From the NCBI RefSeq assembly GCF_016508255.1, contig NZ_JADVKT010000002.1, forward strand, positions 720,885 to 784,884: a stretch of DNA of 64,000 bases, given 5' to 3'. Positions 59,159 to 64,000 of the stretch are shown here, piece after piece. A model generated the notes under the pieces. That model was not told the origin of the DNA, did not search any database, and saw nothing but the letters and a program-made list of their open reading frames with translations. The translations under genes and the position numbers were made by a program. Positions within the stretch are counted from its first letter, which is position 1. Every line of letters begins with the position of its first letter. This DNA is from Acinetobacter calcoaceticus (GTDB lineage Bacteria > Pseudomonadota > Gammaproteobacteria > Pseudomonadales > Moraxellaceae).

Positions 59159-61713
59159 TTGCAGACAGCCTCAGTCATTACCATGCTTTGTTGCTTATTT
59201 TGCAACTGATTACTGATGTTGTACTCAACCGAACAACGCTCATTACTTTCATCACCCCATTTCACATAGAGACGATCTTGAGCAAGTGGAGTGCGTAAGT
59301 AAATCATACTACCTTGTGCCACAATACCTACAGCTTCATCTTTCTGATTAAAGACTTGAGCGGCAAATGGTAAACTGTTGCCATCAGCAGTTTTACTATT
59401 AATGTAAACTGCATAACCTGTTTTAGTCGCAAAATCTACTTTAGCAATTGCGCCAGCAAAAGGTGCAATACGTTGACTTGTTTCTTCAAGTTCAACTTTG
59501 CTCGACATTTCTTGTGGGTCAAGAGTAATATCATTAAGACGATATGGAGTGACATAAGGAATTACTGCATAACCCGCCTTATTCACACTTAAACCAACGG
59601 CATTATTAACTTTTGCTCCAGCAGCTTCTGGTGCATGCACAAGTACCATTGTTTGACCTTGCTCAGGTCCAAATAAAATACCTTCTGAATGCGCAACCAC
59701 GCTACCAGTTAAGCTAACCATTGCTTGTTGGTAAGAATCAGCAATACTATAAGAACCACCCACCGTTGTATAGTTAGTACGATAACGACCATTTACGTTA
59801 AATGATGGATTTGCATAGTCCTGATGGGACATTGAAGCGCCGTAACTAAAGCGATCTCCAACCATTCCACTTGCACCAACAGTACGGCTATTTTCAGAAG
59901 CAGTGACATTGACGTTAACCGAATTCTTTTTGAAATCAATCGGGAACGATAATGTCATTAAATATTCAGTATCGTGTGTTTGATTCGTTGATCCATATTC
60001 AACTTTGCGGTTAATTGCAGATAAACCGTAAGTTAAGCCATGGAAATTATTACTATAACCAACTTGGTATTGTTTAGTACTTTCGCTACGGTTCCAATAG
60101 TCAACCCAGGAACCCACGACATAGAAATTACCCCAACCTTCAGGAAGTCCTTGGTTCAAAGTAATTTGGAATTCACTACGTTGGCGACCAGCAGAGTAGG
60201 TATTAATACCTTTTTCTTCAAAATCACGGATAAGTAGAGCATCACGTAATTTATAGAAGTTTTCTGTTGAGTAGCGATACGCAGCCAGCGTTAAGTTCGT
60301 GTTGGTCGGAGAAATTAACTTACTATAACTTAAACGGAAACTTTGCCCCGACTGTGATGACTGTTTTTCAAACTCAGCTTCAGAATGCGTAACGTCAAAT
60401 GCAATCGCACCAATTGGTGTGGCAACAGCAGCTCCTAATAAAAAAGCAGCATAATTTTCAGAAGCTTGAATTCCGGTATAACCAGTTAAATAGTTATTAA
60501 TACCTTGTTGATACTTACCTTGAACTACCCAAGGATTAAGATCAATATCACGATCGCGGAACTGACCTACAGTTAAAGAATAACGATTCATACCAGGGCG
60601 TAACATCTGCACTACAGATGCATAAGGCACAGCAAATTTCTGTATTTCACCATTTGCTTCAATAACAGTAACTTCAATCTCGCCACCAAAACCAGTAGGG
60701 TAAAGGTCATTAATTTCAAAGTTACCTGGTGCAACAGTAGTTTGATAGATAAGTTGACCCTGTTGACGAACTTCAATTTTTGCATTGGTTTTAGCATTAC
60801 CACGAATACGAGGAGCATAACCCAACATACTATTCGGCAACATTCGATCATCGCTTGAGAAATCGATACCACGGTACCCATAAGAGTCAAATACTTCACC
60901 GTTTGTAAAACTATCCCCGAGTGTTAAAACACCACGATATTTCGGGAATGCTCGTTGTAAGTAAGTACTTGTTTCTTCATAACTCGATTTAGATTGATTT
61001 TCGGCAGGGGTATCTTGCCATTGCCACTGACCATTGTGACGTAATTGCCAGCCACCTAAATTTAAACCAGCAGTGATTCCCATAAATGCATTTGACGTTT
61101 CACTTCTGTCATTAGAATGAGTAAACGTCTTATACGCACTACCGTTATAAGATAGAAAAGCAGCATTGATCCCGCGATCCCATAAACTTGGGTCGACATA
61201 GCCTTGCGCATTTTTTTGCAAAGCAACTTGTGGAATCGAAATATCTACACGTAAACGAGAGTTATCAAACTCATAAAATGCATTTTCAACCCATTCTTCA
61301 ATTTTATAACAACTACTATTTTCTTTTTGAAGAGGGGCATGCTGCGCTAAAATCTCTTGTTTTACACCATATTCAGCAAGAGTATTTCCCGTAAAGCAAG
61401 TTACTGCATTTTTATTTGGATCTAATGCTTTAAAGAACATACGACGTTTGCCAAACCATTGGCCATTTACATAAACGTCAACATTATATTCACCTGGTAA
61501 GACAGGGTTGCCATATTTAAAACGAGAAATATCAACTTTTTGTGCATCACCAATTAAAAAAGCAGAATCAAATTCAGCTTCTACAGGAGCACTCGCGACT
61601 GTTTCTTCAGCGTGCACGAATACAGGCATTGTCATTGTGACAACACCAGAAGCCAAGTAGTAACAAATATGGCGTTTTAATAATTTATAAGATTCTTGCC
61701 TTTTTTTTGGCAT
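59155..61713 (-). CDS. Fimbrial outer-membrane usher
   Basis: An 852-residue FimD/PapC-family usher. After the signal peptide, the N-terminal chaperone-binding domain starts near FDSAFLIGDAQKVDISRF. The translocation barrel includes LTLGDSFTNGEVFDSYGYRG and DDRMLPNSMLGYAPRIRGNA, the usher signature, and the plug begins in GNAKTNAKIEVRQ. The C-terminal domains contain RIAPFAGAIAKVDFATKTG and paired Cys residues. It secretes and orders subunits at the outer membrane. It lies between chaperone and adhesin genes. Confidence 0.93.
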   Translation of the reverse strand: MPKKRQESYKLLKRHICYYLASGVVTMTMPVFVHAEETVASAPVEAEFDSAFLIGDAQKVDISRFKYGNPVLPGEYNVDVYVNGQWFGKRRMFFKALDPNKNAVTCFTGNTLAEYGVKQEILAQHAPLQKENSSCYKIEEWVENAFYEFDNSRLRVDISIPQVALQKNAQGYVDPSLWDRGINAAFLSYNGSAYKTFTHSNDRSETSNAFMGITAGLNLGGWQLRHNGQWQWQDTPAENQSKSSYEETSTYLQRAFPKYRGVLTLGDSFTNGEVFDSYGYRGIDFSSDDRMLPNSMLGYAPRIRGNAKTNAKIEVRQQGQLIYQTTVAPGNFEINDLYPTGFGGEIEVTVIEANGEIQKFAVPYASVVQMLRPGMNRYSLTVGQFRDRDIDLNPWVVQGKYQQGINNYLTGYTGIQASENYAAFLLGAAVATPIGAIAFDVTHSEAEFEKQSSQSGQSFRLSYSKLISPTNTNLTLAAYRYSTENFYKLRDALLIRDFEEKGINTYSAGRQRSEFQITLNQGLPEGWGNFYVVGSWVDYWNRSESTKQYQVGYSNNFHGLTYGLSAINRKVEYGSTNQTHDTEYLMTLSFPIDFKKNSVNVNVTASENSRTVGASGMVGDRFSYGASMSHQDYANPSFNVNGRYRTNYTTVGGSYSIADSYQQAMVSLTGSVVAHSEGILFGPEQGQTMVLVHAPEAAGAKVNNAVGLSVNKAGYAVIPYVTPYRLNDITLDPQEMSSKVELEETSQRIAPFAGAIAKVDFATKTGYAVYINSKTADGNSLPFAAQVFNQKDEAVGIVAQGSMIYLRTPLAQDRLYVKWGDESNERCSVEYNISNQLQNKQQSMVMTEAVCK

Positions 61714-61771
61714 AGCTAAGTCCGCCTACTCACATAATAGGTGCTTAAATTTATTAAAAAGATAAATCTGA

Positions 61772-62506
61772 TTACTGAAGTTTTATTTGGTGCTCGACTC
61801 GACCACCATAGTCATTGACATTCATAAAACTCATATCTTGAAGATTGCTATTCTTAAGCTGAACAGCCTCTTCAGAAAAAGGTTTAATCATTAACCCTTG
61901 AGGTAATAAATCAACTTTTTTATCACCTGCCTTTTGGTAAACAGAAGTCATCGTGATATGAAAAGGAGTTGGATTTTTTACCTTTAAATTTTGACCAGAT
62001 TTAACCCATTGAAGCTTATCAGCTGCTAAATTCGCATCGTCTTTAATCGATGATGGACGATAGAAGAATTTAATTCTTGAGCGAATTGCAAGTTGCAGGA
62101 AATTATCAGGCGTCGTATCTTCACTTTTTGAAGTAGGTCTAGGTGGAATATCTAAAATATTCAACCACAAAACCGTTTCTTGCTTCTGATTTAACTGAGA
62201 AGCAGTGGGTAAAGCAGTAATACGCAGAGTCTGACTTTTAGTAGCTTCAACACGAGAAATTGGTGGAGCAATCATAAAAGGTACTTTTGACTGATCCGGA
62301 GTACTTTTTGGGTCACCTTCATCAAGCCATGCTTGGACAAGTGCTGGTTTTGAACCGTTATTACTAACTTGTAGTGTAACTTCTCTAGCATCTGAAGGAT
62401 AAATCACACGAGTGCCATGAATTACAATTTCTGCTTGAGTAGCAGGTGCAACAATTGCTGAAGCAAATGCCAAACTTAACAAAAAATTATAACTGTTCAA
62501 TTTCAT
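61772..62506 (-). CDS. Periplasmic pilus chaperone
   Basis: A 244-residue PapD-type chaperone. The signal peptide MKLNSYNFLLSLAFASAIVA ends near ATQA before EIVIHGTRVIYP. Family features are the G1 donor strand around IRSRIKFFYRPSSI, the QTLRI(T) stretch and the loop VKNPTPFHITMTSV. I use ATG 62506; a longer frame up to 62548 adds 14 residues that would spoil the signal peptide and overlap the hairpin. It carries subunits to the usher. Confidence 0.9.
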   Translation of the reverse strand: MKLNSYNFLLSLAFASAIVAPATQAEIVIHGTRVIYPSDAREVTLQVSNNGSKPALVQAWLDEGDPKSTPDQSKVPFMIAPPISRVEATKSQTLRITALPTASQLNQKQETVLWLNILDIPPRPTSKSEDTTPDNFLQLAIRSRIKFFYRPSSIKDDANLAADKLQWVKSGQNLKVKNPTPFHITMTSVYQKAGDKKVDLLPQGLMIKPFSEEAVQLKNSNLQDMSFMNVNDYGGRVEHQIKLQ

Positions 62507-62552
62507 TTCAGAATTCTCAAGCAAGAAAGATTCGGGAAAGTGCCACAAAAAG

Positions 62553-62580
62553 AGGGTTTCTATATAAATATAGAAACCCT
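62553..62580 (-). terminator. Attenuator hairpin between the major pilin and chaperone genes
   Basis: A perfect 12-bp stem, AGGGTTTCTATA with TATAGAAACCCT, has a 4-base loop and a CTTTTTG tail on minus. It lies just after the pilin stop and should make pilin transcript exceed assembly-gene transcript. Confidence 0.88.
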
Positions 62581-62592
62581 GTCATCCATCAA

Positions 62593-63126
62593 TTATTGAT
62601 AGATAATTGTGTATTGAACAGAAGTATTTACTTTACCAGCTGTAGAAGCACCAGTTGCATAGTATTCAGCATAGTAGTTAAGGTCAGCGCTACCAGCAGC
62701 AGCTACATCAACCCATTGAGAGTTTGCTTGAGCGCCGTTTGCACCCGCAGCAAGAACAGGGATGAAATTATTGTTGCTACCTAAAAGTTGAACGTTAACG
62801 TTTTTAGCACCAGTAGCGTCTTTGTTAAGTAAACGACCAGTATTAAAGTCAACATTTGCACCTGGTTCAAAGTAAGTAGCTACTTTACCTTCAGAACAGT
62901 TAGCTAATTTAATTTGGAAAGGAGTACGACCAGCAACATCCCCAGCAACAGCTAAAGTTTGTTTAGAAACAGTTGGAAGAGTAACTGTGAAATCTTTACC
63001 AGCTGGGGTAACGATGTCACAAGTTTTGTCTGTAACTAAACCATTAATTGTAATTGTACCATCAGCAGCTTGAGCATTAGCAATCCCTACAACCGAAAGA
63101 GCAGCGATCAAAGCAAGTTTTTTCAT
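62593..63126 (-). CDS. Major fimbrial subunit
   Basis: A 177-residue type 1-like pilin. The signal peptide ends near NAQA before ADGTITINGLVTDKTCDI. The paired Cys near residues 36 and 77 (DKTCDI and LANCSEG) would form the pilin disulphide. The end is TSVQYTIIYQ, the beta-zipper motif with penultimate Tyr. It is the first gene of the assembly operon, followed by an attenuator, and so is the likely shaft subunit. A promoter-like TTGTTC, 18 bp, TACATT lies about 80 bp upstream on minus. Confidence 0.88.
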   Translation of the reverse strand: MKKLALIAALSVVGIANAQAADGTITINGLVTDKTCDIVTPAGKDFTVTLPTVSKQTLAVAGDVAGRTPFQIKLANCSEGKVATYFEPGANVDFNTGRLLNKDATGAKNVNVQLLGSNNNFIPVLAAGANGAQANSQWVDVAAAGSADLNYYAEYYATGASTAGKVNTSVQYTIIYQ

Positions 63127-63235
63127 AGTGTTTTCTCAAAAGTCTGGATATAAAGTTAAATTCCTTACTTTTCCAGTGTTTGACATCTTGAAAAGTAATG
63201 TAACGATGCTAACACTTTTTGAACAAAATGCAAAC

Positions 63236-63274
63236 TATGTCACATTATTTTTTCATAATAAAACTTATGTCACA
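63236..63274 (-). promoter_or_regulatory. Direct repeats TATGTCACA upstream of the major pilin gene
   Basis: TATGTCACA occurs at 63236-63244 and 63266-63274, 30 bp apart (about three helical turns), 110-150 bp before the pilin start. They could be regulator sites. The gap 63127-63617 is otherwise AT-rich with a promoter near the pilin gene and a terminator at 63513-63572. Confidence 0.35.
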
Positions 63275-63512
63275 CCATAAAAATATGATTAAAGGCTGCC
63301 ATTTACAGCTTATATATCTGTTTATAAATCGTTTTTTATTTTTTTAAAAAGCGGAACCGCAGAGATGGGCAAGTTACATATGAACACTATGTAAATATAA
63401 AAGAATTGAACAATTTATATAAAAATAAGTTTAAACCCTTAGAATACAATTATATAGAATAAATTATGTGGATGTATACAGAAAAAGATAAAAAATAGTC
63501 ATTTTTATATAA

Positions 63513-63572
63513 AAAGAGTGACTCATCTACTACTTCATAAAAATATGAGATGAAGTCGACAAATCACTCTTT
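63513..63572 (-). terminator. Terminator of the mini-pilin gene
   Basis: AAAGAGTGA and TCACTCTTT form the base of a long hairpin, inside which ACTTCAT and ATGAAGT can also pair. On minus it ends in a T-run. It separates the mini-pilin gene from the pilus operon. Confidence 0.65.
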
Positions 63573-63617
63573 AATCAAGCTGTTTCTAAGAATCAACTTA
63601 ATGATATGGCTAGTAAG

Positions 63618-63908
63618 TTAATGATAGTTAACAAGAACTACCTTCTTATTAGCACTTATAGTCTCAATACTTGTATCCATTTTCTCAGTATGTCTTGCTA
63701 AGCTAAATACATTATCTTTGCTTAAATATTGAGTATCAATAGTCGCATTTAGAGTGTTGATTTGAGCACACTCTTGTTCAATATTTACTGTAGAACAAGT
63801 ATCTTCAACAATATTTCCATTAATCATTATTGTGTTATTTGCATAACAAAATAGTGGGGAAGTAGAGAGTACCGCTAAAACTACAATCTTAAATATATTA
63901 TTTTTCAT
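63618..63908 (-). CDS. Short pilin-like secreted protein (96 aa)
   Basis: A 96-residue product with a signal peptide (core IVVLAVLSTSPLFCYA, cut near 23) and a pilin-like mature start NNTIMINGNIVEDTCS, the same TITxNGxxxxxTC pattern as the major subunit. Cys38 and Cys47 could pair. The end KKVVLVNYH has alternating hydrophobics and penultimate Tyr like a donor strand. At about 73 mature residues it is half the length of a normal pilin, so most of the Ig-like fold is missing or reduced. It may be a minor or terminating subunit, or a degenerate pilin. It precedes the pilus operon by 490 bp with a terminator between. Confidence 0.6.
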   Translation of the reverse strand: MKNNIFKIVVLAVLSTSPLFCYANNTIMINGNIVEDTCSTVNIEQECAQINTLNATIDTQYLSKDNVFSLARHTEKMDTSIETISANKKVVLVNYH

Positions 63909-64000
63909 TTTATATATACCTATTTATTAAATAGTTAATATAAGAGATACAATATTTTTTATTTAAAAACAACATGCAAATTCATTTTAATAAAAATTAA

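Overview
The window is a low-GC gamma-proteobacterial chromosome segment that looks like the Acinetobacter calcoaceticus-baumannii complex. The indole/anthranilate catabolic block, the catechol siderophore locus matching the one described in A. baumannii 8399 (dhbACEB, a DhbF-like NRPS, p45, p114, om73), the pqqABCDE operon and the chaperone-usher fimbrial operon all fit that assignment. It is an inference from gene content; no 16S or marker search was possible. No tRNA, rRNA, CRISPR array, complete insertion sequence or prophage was found.

Layout. 1-1413: end of a GntP-type permease and 3-hydroxybutyrate dehydrogenase. 1740-12692: indole degradation (AraC regulator, iifABCDE-like operon, second AraC regulator) with antCBA on the minus strand. 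Indole is oxidised by IifC/IifD, processed by IifB and IifA to anthranilate, and AntABC converts anthranilate to catechol. A 58-residue membrane protein gene (2794-2970, minus) sits in this block and shares operator-like repeats with the iif and ant promoters. 12912-15545: a ModE-like DNA-binding domain and modABC. 15592-39341: iron block, made of a PepSY reductase-like three-gene unit, a phosphopantetheinyl transferase, an EntS-like exporter, a dimodular NRPS, MbtH, a Fes esterase, dhbACEB, an RND pump, a TonB receptor and a Fur-like protein without the usual metal ligands. Fur-box-like sequences lie in three intergenic regions. 39399-43562: a UshA-like lipoprotein and polyphosphate kinase. 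43787-48118: pqqABCDE plus an M19 dipeptidase. 48119-57009: accessory and small genes, including a candidate CRP-controlled small RNA, two small proteins, a UDG-family protein, a phospholipase D-family protein, a decayed TonB receptor end, a catalase-like lipoprotein, an orphan phage-tail-sheath-like TIM-barrel protein and frmA. 57066-63908: an unknown secreted protein and a chaperone-usher pilus operon with an extra mini-pilin-like gene.

How the parts work together. In the iron block, DhbC, DhbB and DhbA make 2,3-dihydroxybenzoate (DHB). DhbE loads it onto the carrier domain of DhbB. The NRPS, activated by the phosphopantetheinyl transferase and MbtH, joins DHB to two amino acids. The second adenylation domain reads as a serine code identical to that of EntF; the first code is unusual. 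EntS/P45 and perhaps P114 export the product, OM73 takes the ferric form back, and Fes and perhaps the PepSY protein release iron.

The observations most worth following are: the shared 21-bp-spaced repeats that join a small membrane protein to the indole/anthranilate regulon; the candidate CRP-dependent RNA at 48264-48362; the unassigned NRPS residue; the metal-ligand-poor Fur paralogue; the TonB receptor remnant; and the orphan tail-sheath-like protein.
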